64,000 nt of DNA from Fructilactobacillus florum DSM 22689 = JCM 16035 (GTDB lineage Bacteria; Bacillota; Bacilli; Lactobacillales; Lactobacillaceae): contig NZ_AYZI01000001.1 of the NCBI RefSeq assembly GCF_001436645.1, forward strand, positions 1 through 64,000, written 5' to 3'. This document shows positions 1 to 6,655 of this stretch, one piece after another. How positions within the stretch are numbered: the first letter of the stretch is position 1; the number at the start of each line of letters is the position of its first letter. The notes beneath the pieces are model-generated. The model searched no databases and was not told where the DNA came from. It saw only the letters and a program-made list of their open reading frames with translations. The position numbers and the translations under genes were made by a program.

Positions 1-447
1 GTAATTGATAATTTCAGTAATTGCACCGTCGGGTTCGTTAGAACTCGACAATGCTTCTCTATTATTTTTACTTTGTCTATTAGTACTTAGTTCTTTAGTA
101 CTTTGTAGTGTGGAGTTTCCCGAGTTCGGATTTACCGAGTTGGGATTATCCAACATCGGAAAATCTGTTATAATCCAAGACCATCCAGAAAATTTACCAT
201 TACTGTTTGTTTCTCGTTTTCTCTTTAAATAACCATATCTTTCAAGCTCTGCTAATCCACTTCTTAATGAATCCCGTCCATCAGTAGCATGTTTAGATAC
301 TTCTGTTTCGTGAAAGATCCAGTTATCAGGCATTGCCCACAAATAAACGAAGATACCACGAGCTTTCCAGCTTAATTTTTCATCTTTTATAACTAAATTA
401 TCTGTGACCGTATATTTATTAGAATATTTCTTTTGAAGTTTACTCAT
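1..447 (-). CDS. Phage replication initiation protein, N-terminal part (DnaD/replisome-organizer-like)
   Basis: The reading frame is open for 149 codons and leaves the window at position 1. It starts at an ATG at 447, with AGGAGA just upstream. The N-terminal ~90 residues look like a winged-helix replication module: phrases such as LSWKARGIFVYLW, RDSLRSGLAELERYGYL and SGWSWIITDFP are typical of phage replisome organizers and helix-turn-helix replication proteins. A linker rich in Asn, Ser and Thr follows (~100-140), before a presumed DnaD or helicase-loader domain that cannot be seen. It lies directly downstream of ssb in the early operon, which fits initiation of phage DNA replication. The family call rests on pattern recognition only. 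Confidence 0.72.
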   Translation of the reverse strand, partial: MSKLQKKYSNKYTVTDNLVIKDEKLSWKARGIFVYLWAMPDNWIFHETEVSKHATDGRDSLRSGLAELERYGYLKRKRETNSNGKFSGWSWIITDFPMLDNPNSVNPNSGNSTLQSTKELSTNRQSKNNREALSSSNEPDGAITEIINY

Positions 448-457
448 TGTTTATCTC

Positions 458-907
458 CTAGAACGGTAAGTCATCATCAGTGATGTTAATTCCATCTTGG
501 CTATTACCCCAGCCACTGTTCTGTTGATTCTGATAGCCGTTATTTTGATAACCGTTGTTATTCTGATAACCACCATTGTTCTGACTATTCCTTGTCTCTA
601 ACAGTGAGAAAGTCTGGACTCTTACTTCAGTAACGTAGACTTTCTGACCTTGTTTATTTTCGTAGTTACGGGTTTGGATACTTCCCTCCACGCCGATCAG
701 AGTGCCTTTGTGAGCAAAGTTAGCTAAGTTCTCAGCTGACTTGCCCCATATTGTGCAACTAATGAAGTCTGCTTCAACGTCGCCATTTGCGTTTTTAAAG
801 TTGCGATTAACAGCCAAGTTGAAGTTGCCGACCGCTTTACCTGCTTGCGTGTATTTTAGGTCGATATCTCTTGTGAGACGTCCTGTTAGCGCTACTGTAT
901 TAATCAA
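458..907 (-). CDS. ssb: Phage single-stranded DNA-binding protein
   Basis: The 149-residue protein binds single-stranded DNA during phage replication and recombination. Residues 1-105 form the OB-fold: it opens [13 protein letters not shown] and includes [19 protein letters not shown] Gln/Asn/Gly-rich linker follows (~110-135), then the acidic tip DDDLPF that docks partner proteins in bacterial SSBs. The start codon overlaps the end of the upstream ERF gene by 8 bp, so the two are probably translationally coupled. The SSB-ERF pairing suggests a single-strand annealing module. It is phage-borne and presumably additional to the host ssb. Confidence 0.95.
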   Translation of the reverse strand: MINTVALTGRLTRDIDLKYTQAGKAVGNFNLAVNRNFKNANGDVEADFISCTIWGKSAENLANFAHKGTLIGVEGSIQTRNYENKQGQKVYVTEVRVQTFSLLETRNSQNNGGYQNNNGYQNNGYQNQQNSGWGNSQDGINITDDDLPF

Positions 908-1652
908 AGTTTTCGCCTGCTTTCACTGCGTTTTCGTAGAAAATCTTTAGACTTTGATATAGCTCACGTGCTTGCTTAACAGTCATTTTTCTAGGATCGG
1001 TAATCTTACAGATATTGAGCTGTTCTTCCATCGACTTACTCTCATCTTCGTTGATTAGCTTGCTGTACTTGGCGTTGAGATCTTTGATGAGTTGCTTGGC
1101 TTTGTCGCTAGCCGGAGAACTGTCAGTCTGCTTAGCTGGTTGTTGCTGTTGCGCAGGACGGCTGTTTTGTTGCCGTTGTGCTGGTTGGCTACGTTGTTGC
1201 CGTTGCGCTGGTCGTTGCCGTTGCTGAGACTGCTGAGTGCGTCCGCTAGATTGATTACCGTCATCATCGTCGGCAGCGATACCAAAAATAGCTGATAGCG
1301 TGTATCTGCGTAGATATGTTAGTGCTGAGCCAGCTGATTGCGGGTCAGTCTTTAGTAGTGGCAAGGAAAAAGCTTTAAATTCGACTTGATTATCTTTGTC
1401 AAAAACAATTGTCTTGATTCCGACGCTAGTTTGACCATTTGCATTCATATCAGTTACTGGGACTTGCACAAAGCCAAGCCCGACGCTAGCAAGTGCTGGC
1501 TTTAGTGACTCGATAATTGCGCTTAAGTCTGCGTATTTTGACTGTGTAAATGGGTTAATTGCATTCTTTTTTGGTTGCTTAAAAACTGATGACAATTGTG
1601 AAATTTTGGAATAAATCGCATTAATATTATTAGTGCTGTTTTCTTCTGCCAT
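900..1652 (-). CDS. erf: ERF family single-strand annealing recombinase
   Basis: ERF-superfamily proteins anneal complementary single strands and allow RecA-independent phage recombination or genome circularisation. The N-terminal ~140 residues show the family signature: [20 protein letters not shown], then [20 protein letters not shown] and AADDDDGN. A low-complexity Gln/Arg/Ser/Pro-rich stretch (~145-190) links to a helical C-terminal tail. The gene lies between the DUF1351 gene and ssb, with a 2-bp gap upstream and an 8-bp overlap downstream, the common order in lactobacillus phages. The repeated CAA/CGG codons of the linker could be prone to slippage, but the frame is intact here. Confidence 0.9.
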   Translation of the reverse strand: MAEENSTNNINAIYSKISQLSSVFKQPKKNAINPFTQSKYADLSAIIESLKPALASVGLGFVQVPVTDMNANGQTSVGIKTIVFDKDNQVEFKAFSLPLLKTDPQSAGSALTYLRRYTLSAIFGIAADDDDGNQSSGRTQQSQQRQRPAQRQQRSQPAQRQQNSRPAQQQQPAKQTDSSPASDKAKQLIKDLNAKYSKLINEDESKSMEEQLNICKITDPRKMTVKQARELYQSLKIFYENAVKAGENFD

Positions 1653-1654
1653 GA

Positions 1655-2500
1655 TTAGCCACGCTTTCTGTAAAGGATTCCTAAGTTATCCATGTAATTT
1701 TCTAGTGCTTGAATTTGTTCCTTAGTTCCAGTCAATTCATAGCTAACTGCGACTTTGTCAATGACTTCGCCAGTCGACTTATCAACCGATTTAGTCTCAC
1801 TGACTTTAACTTCGTCTTTTTCACGACGTTTTTTCTCTTCTTCAGCACGCTTGATGTCGCCGTCGATGATATCTTGAATTTCTAGAACAGTACCGCCATT
1901 AGCAAGCAGATGGACGTATGGGACTGGGTCAACGCCTGCTTTATGTGCATATTTTGTAAGCACTTCAACGTTTTGTTGCCGACGCAGTTCATCAGCTTTT
2001 GCCATCTTAATTTGTTCAACAATTGCATCCTGCCACTGCTTTTTTGACGTAGATTTGTTCAAAAAGCGTGAGTCGATTGTGATAGTTTCAGCACTAACTC
2101 CGTAATTTGGAGAAACGTCATTAATAAACTGCTGAATTTGTGTACGTTTAGCTTCTTTCCACTTCTCGTCATAAGTTTTTAGTTGCTTGTCGATGTTGAC
2201 ACTGGTTTCTTTAATATCATCTTCAAGTGGTTTGATAGCATCTTCAATGGGCTTAATTTGAGCCATGTAGTCACGTTTAACCTTGCGTCGTTGCTCATCA
2301 AGACGATTGAACAGTTTGTTAAGCTCCTGCTTAGTTTTCTTGTCGGTTTGGTAAGAGTCAGCAGTAACGACTAAGCCATCGTATTTAGCTCTAATCTCTT
2401 CAATTTTGGCTTGCAAAGTATCAAAGTTTCTAATGTTGATAGGCTGTGGCTTGTAAGTGATCGTGGTTTCTTCATCGATAAAAAGTTCCTTGTTAGTCAT
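1655..2500 (-). CDS. DUF1351-type phage recombination-module protein
   Basis: This 281-residue, strongly charged, largely helical protein resembles the DUF1351 family found immediately upstream of ERF or RecT genes in lactobacillus phages. Residues ~30-120 form a predicted coiled coil rich in Lys, Glu and Gln (for example TKQELNKLFNRLDEQRRKVK). The segment FINDVSPNYGVSAETITIDS and a C-terminal charged region (KRREKDEVKVSETK) follow. No catalytic motif is visible. Its position between small early genes and ERF suggests a role in the annealing pathway; the biochemical function is unknown. It overlaps the upstream gene by 8 bp. Confidence 0.75.
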   Translation of the reverse strand: MTNKELFIDEETTITYKPQPINIRNFDTLQAKIEEIRAKYDGLVVTADSYQTDKKTKQELNKLFNRLDEQRRKVKRDYMAQIKPIEDAIKPLEDDIKETSVNIDKQLKTYDEKWKEAKRTQIQQFINDVSPNYGVSAETITIDSRFLNKSTSKKQWQDAIVEQIKMAKADELRRQQNVEVLTKYAHKAGVDPVPYVHLLANGGTVLEIQDIIDGDIKRAEEEKKRREKDEVKVSETKSVDKSTGEVIDKVAVSYELTGTKEQIQALENYMDNLGILYRKRG

Positions 2501-2756
2501 CGTCTGTTTCTCCTATAAAATCTCTACAAAAAGGGCAAAAATTGACTTTGATAGAGTCATCAGGATTGTACTTATCTGTATAATCTTTCACTTGCTCATA
2601 AGTTGGATCTTCGGGGAATTCAAGGTCGTACTCATCTCGAATATCGAAGATATTCCAGTATTGAATTTCGTGGTTATATCGATCGATTGAAAAGTATCCT
2701 AGTCCGTACTCTTGCTTTGGAATTGCGTTTCTTGACGCACAGTAGTCACAAGCCAT
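2493..2756 (-). CDS. Small CxxC-type zinc-binding phage protein, function unknown
   Basis: The protein has 87 residues. Two Cys pairs bracket it: CDYC at residues 3-6 and CPFC near residue 74. This suggests one zinc site formed by N- and C-terminal knuckles. The middle is acidic and rich in aromatic residues. I do not recognise the family. The gene is in the early operon, overlapping DUF1351 downstream by 8 bp and sharing one base with the stop codon of the upstream 49-codon gene (TAATG junction). That tight packing supports a real gene. Confidence 0.7.
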   Translation of the reverse strand: MACDYCASRNAIPKQEYGLGYFSIDRYNHEIQYWNIFDIRDEYDLEFPEDPTYEQVKDYTDKYNPDDSIKVNFCPFCRDFIGETDDD

Positions 2757-2905
2757 TAGCGCACCGCCTTTCTAACAATTCTTTGCAAGATAGTCGGTTG
2801 CTTTCTGTACGTTCTTGCGCTAGAATTGAAATGTTGAATATTTAAAAAAATTAAGTTTTCTCGACTACTTGTTGTACGCAAGTAGTCTTTTTTTGTTTGA
2901 GCCAT
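2756..2905 (-). CDS. Very small basic phage protein (49 aa), function unknown
   Basis: An ATG at 2905 follows AAAGGGTGG at a good distance. The 49-codon frame ends in a TAA whose last base is the A of the next gene's ATG (TAATG). The protein is basic: it begins MAQTKKDYLRTT and ends ILQRIVRKAVR. It fills what would otherwise be a 150-bp hole in a tightly packed operon. No family is recognised. Its size and charge would suit a DNA-binding or inhibitory early peptide, but that is speculation. Confidence 0.55.
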   Translation of the reverse strand: MAQTKKDYLRTTSSRENLIFLNIQHFNSSARTYRKQPTILQRIVRKAVR

Positions 2906-2907
2906 AT

Positions 2908-3135
2908 TTAAGCCACCCTTTCATACTTATCAGTTTCGAAGTTGTAAGCATATCCGTAACCTTGAAAATTAATAATCGTGTCTAAATCAATTTCTTCGTC
3001 TGAGTTAAATCCAAACGCTTCGACCAATCGGTCACGTAATTCCATCGCTTTATCACTTAGATAAGCACCTGATTTATTTGCTTCCTTTACATATTCATCA
3101 ACGATTAGCTGTGTCTGTAATTCTTCCTTTTTCAT
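2908..3135 (-). CDS. Small hypothetical phage protein (75 aa)
   Basis: This acidic, helical 75-residue protein begins MKKEELQTQLIVDEYVKEAN and has a Tyr-rich C-terminus (GYGYAYNFETDKYERV). A strong AAAGGAG lies just before the ATG at 3135. It sits in the early operon between a 54-aa membrane peptide and the 49-aa basic peptide. No family or motif is recognised. Confidence 0.6.
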   Translation of the reverse strand: MKKEELQTQLIVDEYVKEANKSGAYLSDKAMELRDRLVEAFGFNSDEEIDLDTIINFQGYGYAYNFETDKYERVA

Positions 3136-3150
3136 TTTCTTATCTCCTTT

Positions 3151-3315
3151 TTATTCGAAAAAATCTTTAAGTTTGAAGTCTTTAATAGTTCCGTTGAAAC
3201 AACTGATAATTATCTGAATGATAGTTATAACGATTGGTATAGCAATGATCGTTAGCAAAATCGCCCTGAAATTAATGATGAAGAAACAAATTGCTTTAGT
3301 GATTAGGTCAACCAT
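3151..3315 (-). CDS. Small phage membrane peptide (54 aa), function unknown
   Basis: The ATG at 3315 overlaps the TAA of the upstream 99-aa gene (TAATG coupling), with AAGGGTGTGGG upstream. The 54 codons encode a single long hydrophobic helix, roughly residues 8-40, including ILLTIIAIPIVITIIQIIIS, flanked by a short charged tail (IKDFKLKDFFE). One membrane-spanning segment is predicted. Small membrane peptides in early phage operons can act in host takeover or superinfection immunity, but nothing here fixes a role. Confidence 0.6.
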   Translation of the reverse strand: MVDLITKAICFFIINFRAILLTIIAIPIVITIIQIIISCFNGTIKDFKLKDFFE

Positions 3316-3614
3316 TAGTCCCACACCCTTTCTGTATAATCCTTTAAAGCTTTGTAGAACTCGTCAGGATAGTAGTAGATAGACCTACCGTAGTTACCAT
3401 TCTTATTTTTCTTGTGATGCTCGATTGCCCGCAGTTCAGGAGATCCAGCAATCTCAGACCAACCTGTCGTCGATTGCCTAGATATTTCTTGAGCTAGCTT
3501 TGTATCGATAACTGCGTATTTGAGTTTTAAATTCTTGGCAATTGGCACTAATAGCTGTTCCGCAACTTCTTCCGCAACTTTGCGATGAAGTTCTAAGATT
3601 GCTGTGTCGTCCAT
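3315..3614 (-). CDS. Small early phage protein (99 aa), possible DNA-binding factor
   Basis: The protein is 99 residues long with an N-terminal helix rich in Glu and Val (AILELHRKVAEEVAEQLLVP). A segment resembling a winged helix follows (AQEISRQSTTGWSEIAGSPE, then YGRSIYYYPDEFYKAL). The layout is reminiscent of DUF771/excisionase-like small phage regulators, but the match is weak and I would not name it. It lies three genes after cro in the early transcript and is coupled to the 54-aa membrane peptide downstream. Confidence 0.6.
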   Translation of the reverse strand: MDDTAILELHRKVAEEVAEQLLVPIAKNLKLKYAVIDTKLAQEISRQSTTGWSEIAGSPELRAIEHHKKNKNGNYGRSIYYYPDEFYKALKDYTERVWD

Positions 3615-3632
3615 TCGTTCTCTCCTTGAAAT

Positions 3633-3941
3633 TTAATTAACAAAAAGTGAGTTGCCCTGAATTAGTTCAAAGATTGAGTTAGCCAAACTTGTTACCAAAT
3701 TTTCATCGTTATATAGTGACGTTTTCCCACTTTCCCAAAGCATGATGTGGATTAATTCATGGATAAGTGTTTGCTTTTGGTGATTCTTATCTAATTCACT
3801 ATTGATAAAAATATTTGCTCTATTTAAATCTGTATATCCCCATGTATTTTCATCTTCTGGAAATTCTGGATCATGTGGATTACTCACAATATTTACGTGG
3901 TAAACAATTCCATAAACCCTAATGTTATTTGGCATTCTCAT
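3633..3941 (-). CDS. Small HExxH putative zinc metallopeptidase (ImmA/IrrE-like or SprT-like core)
   Basis: This 102-residue protein contains LIHELIHIMLWESG near residues 68-81. That is a canonical HExxH zinc motif, followed by conserved acidic and hydrophobic residues (DENLVTSLANSIFELI) as in small phage M78/ImmA-like proteins. It has no helix-turn-helix domain and is shorter than typical ImmA (~170 aa). The upstream half has a beta-rich start (IRVYGIVYHVNIV). The gene lies immediately downstream of cro in the lytic direction. ImmA cleaves phage or ICE repressors, so a role in derepression is conceivable. However, the CI of this phage already carries its own S24 peptidase, so the target is unknown. 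Confidence 0.6.
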   Translation of the reverse strand: MRMPNNIRVYGIVYHVNIVSNPHDPEFPEDENTWGYTDLNRANIFINSELDKNHQKQTLIHELIHIMLWESGKTSLYNDENLVTSLANSIFELIQGNSLFVN

Positions 3942-3960
3942 TGTTATTGCCTCCTTTCAA

Positions 3961-4194
3961 TTAAGTTATACTTTTGGATACATCTTTTTCAAAAAAAATA
4001 TCCAATACATCGACATCCAAAACATCAGCGATTTTTTTAGCGACAACGTTGCTTGGGCTTCTATATCCGCCAGTAATTCTGTAGAGATAATTCGATGTTA
4101 TTCCAGCAGCGTTTGCAAGCATTGCTTTATTCATTCCTTTCGAAATTAGTATTTTGTCTAGTTTGGAATTATCGATTAAAAGTCTGTTATTCAT
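3961..4194 (-). CDS. Cro-like XRE-family repressor
   Basis: This 77-residue helix-turn-helix protein is transcribed divergently from CI. The XRE fold spans residues ~10-65: the HTH helices lie in KAMLANAAGITSNYLYRITG and the following helix in VVAKKIADVLDVDVLDIFFE. The position opposite CI, across a 142-bp region with two promoters, is the standard lytic switch. A perfect AAGGAGG ribosome-binding site precedes the ATG at 4194. It presumably represses the CI promoter and allows the early operon to run. Confidence 0.85.
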   Translation of the reverse strand: MNNRLLIDNSKLDKILISKGMNKAMLANAAGITSNYLYRITGGYRSPSNVVAKKIADVLDVDVLDIFFEKDVSKSIT

Positions 4195-4220
4195 TTTCTT
4201 GCCTCCTTTCTACATAACTA

Positions 4221-4248
4221 ATAATAACACATCGTATACTTTTGGCAA
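4221..4248 (-). promoter_or_regulatory. Predicted lytic (cro/early operon) promoter
   Basis: Reading the minus strand, TTGCCA (4243-4248) and TATTAT (4221-4226) are 16 bp apart, directly upstream of the cro ribosome-binding site. The spacer contains GTATAC and overlaps the likely operator region between cro and CI. This is a prediction from consensus only. Confidence 0.6.
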
Positions 4249-4274
4249 CTATTTTTTATTATTTTTTTATTTTT

Positions 4275-4303
4275 TTGTACACGCATTTAAGTTTAGTTGT
4301 TAT
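4275..4303 (+). promoter_or_regulatory. Predicted CI (lysogeny) promoter
   Basis: TTGTAC (4275-4280) and TGTTAT (4298-4303) are 17 bp apart and lie 34 bp before the CI start. GTATAC and GTACAC sequences in the intergenic region may be operator half-sites, but no clear repeated palindrome could be defined. Confidence 0.5.
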
Positions 4304-4336
4304 CATTATGGAAACACTAAGACACGGAGTAATAAA

Positions 4337-4978
4337 ATGGATACCAAATTATTTGGAAACGAAATACGAAAAATACGAAAGGATAAAGGGTTTTCTCTCA
4401 GGAAAGTTGAACAGAGATCGGGTATTTCTTTTACTTTTATTTCTAAATTAGAAAATGGTAATAGAAATATTCCTAAGCCCGAAACTTTAAGAAAATTAGC
4501 TAAAGGATTGAGAATATCTGAAGATGAAATGTTCGAATTGGCAGGAATAACAACTCTTTTGCCAAAAAATGTAACAAGAATTTCTAACGATGATCTAGTC
4601 AACGTCCCTATCATCGGAGAAATTGCTTGCGGAGAACCTATCATCGCTGAGCAAAACATCGATGGGTATTTACCAATTCCACAAGATAGTGTTAAAGATG
4701 GCAACTATTTTGTTTTAAAGTGTCGTGGCGATAGCATGGAACCAACGATTACTAACGGATCTAATGTTTTGATACGTGAACAGCCTGACGCTGATGATGG
4801 GCAGATCGCTGCGGTACTACTGGACGATGATACGACGGCAACGCTGAAACGGATTAAGCATATTAAAGACAGCGTTTTTCTAATTCCTGACAATCCTAAG
4901 TATGAGCCAATTGTGCTTAATGAAGATAAGCCTGGGAAAATTATTGGTATTGTTAAAATGGAAATGAAGATGTTCTAG
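4337..4978 (+). CDS. CI-like phage repressor with S24 (LexA-type) autopeptidase
   Basis: The 213-residue repressor keeps the prophage silent. The N-terminal XRE helix-turn-helix spans residues ~5-68. The C-terminal S24 peptidase spans ~90-210, with catalytic Ser133 in RGDSMEPT and Lys171 in TATLKRI. The predicted cleavage site is Cys98-Gly99 (GEIACGEP), the same dipeptide as UmuD rather than the Ala-Gly of lambda CI. The ATG at 4337 is preceded by CGGAG at 7 nt. An in-frame upstream extension has no ribosome site and encodes an unlikely hydrophobic sequence, so it was excluded. Induction by RecA-stimulated self-cleavage during SOS is expected from the family. Confidence 0.93.
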   Translation: MDTKLFGNEIRKIRKDKGFSLRKVEQRSGISFTFISKLENGNRNIPKPETLRKLAKGLRISEDEMFELAGITTLLPKNVTRISNDDLVNVPIIGEIACGEPIIAEQNIDGYLPIPQDSVKDGNYFVLKCRGDSMEPTITNGSNVLIREQPDADDGQIAAVLLDDDTTATLKRIKHIKDSVFLIPDNPKYEPIVLNEDKPGKIIGIVKMEMKMF

Positions 4979-4987
4979 GAGGAAAAT

Positions 4988-5209
4988 ATGGATAAAAATA
5001 CATTAAACAAATTTAAAAATACTGAAATTGACTATGTACATTTCATAACTGAAGGCGATGAAAACGTATGTGATATTTGCGATAAATTGTGGGAAAATAA
5101 TCCTTACTCTATTGATGAAGCTCAAAAAATAAGTAAAAACTTACATAAAAATTGTAGATGTAAATGGATTGCTTGCGATAAAGACGATACATTGAGATCT
5201 AGTATTTAG
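4988..5209 (+). CDS. Small CxxC/HxNCRC protein resembling the zinc tail of MuF/gp7 minor head proteins
   Basis: The protein has 73 residues. CDIC lies near residues 28-31 and LHKNCRCKW near residues 52-60, with a helical segment between. This C-x2-C plus H-x2-C-x-C spacing is the C-terminal zinc-binding signature of phage head morphogenesis proteins (SPP1 gp7/Mu F), but here it stands alone. GGAGG precedes the ATG, 9 bp after CI. It may be a residual fragment or a stand-alone zinc protein co-expressed with the repressor in the lysogen. The function is unknown. Confidence 0.6.
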   Translation: MDKNTLNKFKNTEIDYVHFITEGDENVCDICDKLWENNPYSIDEAQKISKNLHKNCRCKWIACDKDDTLRSSI

Positions 5210-5238
5210 ATCAATCTTTAAATATTTGGAGGAAAACA

Positions 5239-6600
5239 TTGGTAAATTATTTGAAGAAAAATTATATATATATATTCATCTTCTTTATATTTCTATTTAT
5301 GGCTTATTGGTCAACCATAACTCCTTTATGGACTGATGATTGGCGTTCCATTGTTAATGGCGTCGGGCTTAATTTTTCTCAAATAATAAATACACAAATA
5401 ATTGCATATAACAATTGGTCTGGACGTGTTTTTGGAGAAGGCATATCACGGTTACTTGTTACATTGCCAAGACCTATTTTTGGAATTTTAAATTCTTTGG
5501 TATTTATTTTACTTAGCATTTTAATGCTAAGGCTTTCCAAAAATAAATTGCAAAGTACAAAAGAGTCATTCATTAGTTACTTTTTTATTATTATTTCATT
5601 ATTTCTTTTGACCCCTACTTTTGGACAAGTATTTTTATGGACAAGCGGCAGTGGTAACTATTTATGGACACTAACTGCAAATTTAGTATTTGTTTGGTTG
5701 TTTATTAATATAGACAAAGTAAAAATTATAAATAAAACAATTCTTTACATTTTGATGATTCCTTTAGCAATAGTTTCAGGTTGGTCAAATGAAAATACTG
5801 GTGGAGGCGTTATATTATTATTAATTGGTATGTATTTACTGAATTATTTTTATAAACGTAATTTTACAATTAATATTAAAAAATGTTTATTGATTGTTAT
5901 ATATATTTTTTCATATCTAGCGTTAATCTTAGCTCCCGGAAATGAAAAGAGAGCAAAAGTTTTAGACAAAGATTTTATAAACAAGAATTTTATAAATAGG
6001 ATTGAGATAAGAATTCCACAAATCAATGTATTTATTTCCCAATATTTAATATGGATTATATTAGTATTTGTAGCTCTTGCTTGTTTGAATATTTTTATAT
6101 TTAAAAATAAAGAGATCGTTATGTATTCATTGGTTTGGTTTATTAGTAGCTTTGCAATGATTTATGCTATGGCGTTATCTCCTGAACTAACAGATAATCA
6201 GGATAGAGTATTCTTTAATGGATTCGTTTTTCTTATAATTGCAACTATTAGTTTAATACCTAAAAATATTGATAGCCCTATTATTAAATCAATAATGGCA
6301 TTTTCAATAATATCATTATCAATAATCACTTTAATATCATTAAGTACAGGATTTATTGACTCTAAGCAAACAAATAATTCTATAAGTAGAAGATATCAAT
6401 ACATTAAAAATGAAATACAAAAAAATGGAAAAAATAAAACTGTTAAAGTTGATCCACTAGATTATCCTGGATACACTAAATATTCAGTAACTTTTGGAAA
6501 TACTTGGGATTTACAAAAATATAGCAACAAGGGAGTATACACATATCCTAATAGTGAGTATGAGCAAATGTTTGGAGCAAATAAAATAATACTTAAATAA
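5239..6600 (+). CDS. Polytopic membrane protein, possible glycosyltransferase-like lysogenic conversion factor (DUF6056-like)
   Basis: The 453-residue membrane protein has about ten to twelve predicted transmembrane segments (first one IYIFIFFIFLFMAYWST, residues ~10-26). The first extracytoplasmic loop contains TDDWRS and NNWSGRVFGEG. This resembles the acidic loop motif of DUF6056 and of GT-C/GtrS-like wall or lipopolysaccharide-modifying glucosyltransferases. The C-terminal ~80 residues form a soluble domain. The start is TTG at 5239 with GGAGG 6 nt upstream. The gene is visibly more AT-rich than its neighbours and sits between CI and integrase, a typical slot for cargo expressed in lysogens. 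Surface modification that blocks superinfection is the favoured but unproven role. Confidence 0.6.
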   Translation: MVNYLKKNYIYIFIFFIFLFMAYWSTITPLWTDDWRSIVNGVGLNFSQIINTQIIAYNNWSGRVFGEGISRLLVTLPRPIFGILNSLVFILLSILMLRLSKNKLQSTKESFISYFFIIISLFLLTPTFGQVFLWTSGSGNYLWTLTANLVFVWLFINIDKVKIINKTILYILMIPLAIVSGWSNENTGGGVILLLIGMYLLNYFYKRNFTINIKKCLLIVIYIFSYLALILAPGNEKRAKVLDKDFINKNFINRIEIRIPQINVFISQYLIWIILVFVALACLNIFIFKNKEIVMYSLVWFISSFAMIYAMALSPELTDNQDRVFFNGFVFLIIATISLIPKNIDSPIIKSIMAFSIISLSIITLISLSTGFIDSKQTNNSISRRYQYIKNEIQKNGKNKTVKVDPLDYPGYTKYSVTFGNTWDLQKYSNKGVYTYPNSEYEQMFGANKIILK

Positions 6601-6620
6601 GCTCGTAAGAGCTTTTTATT
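6600..6620 (+). terminator. Short hairpin terminator after the membrane protein gene
   Basis: AGCTC-GTAA-GAGCT followed by a T-run overlaps the end of the stop codon of the membrane protein gene. The stem is only five base pairs, so the terminator may be leaky. Confidence 0.5.
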
Positions 6621-6655
6621 TTAAACAATTAAAAACATACGTTCTGGGAGACAAT

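Noticed and set aside
5-232. Plus-strand 75-codon frame at the left edge
   Set aside because: It is opposite the phage replication gene that reads cleanly on the minus strand with start and ribosome site.
1015-1295. Cys-rich plus-strand frames opposite the ERF linker
   Set aside because: They are complementary-strand shadows of the CAA/CGG-rich linker codons, not genes.
4154-4336. N-terminal 61-residue extension of CI
   Set aside because: The extension covers the divergent promoters, encodes implausible hydrophobic sequence and lacks a ribosome site; the ATG at 4337 has one.
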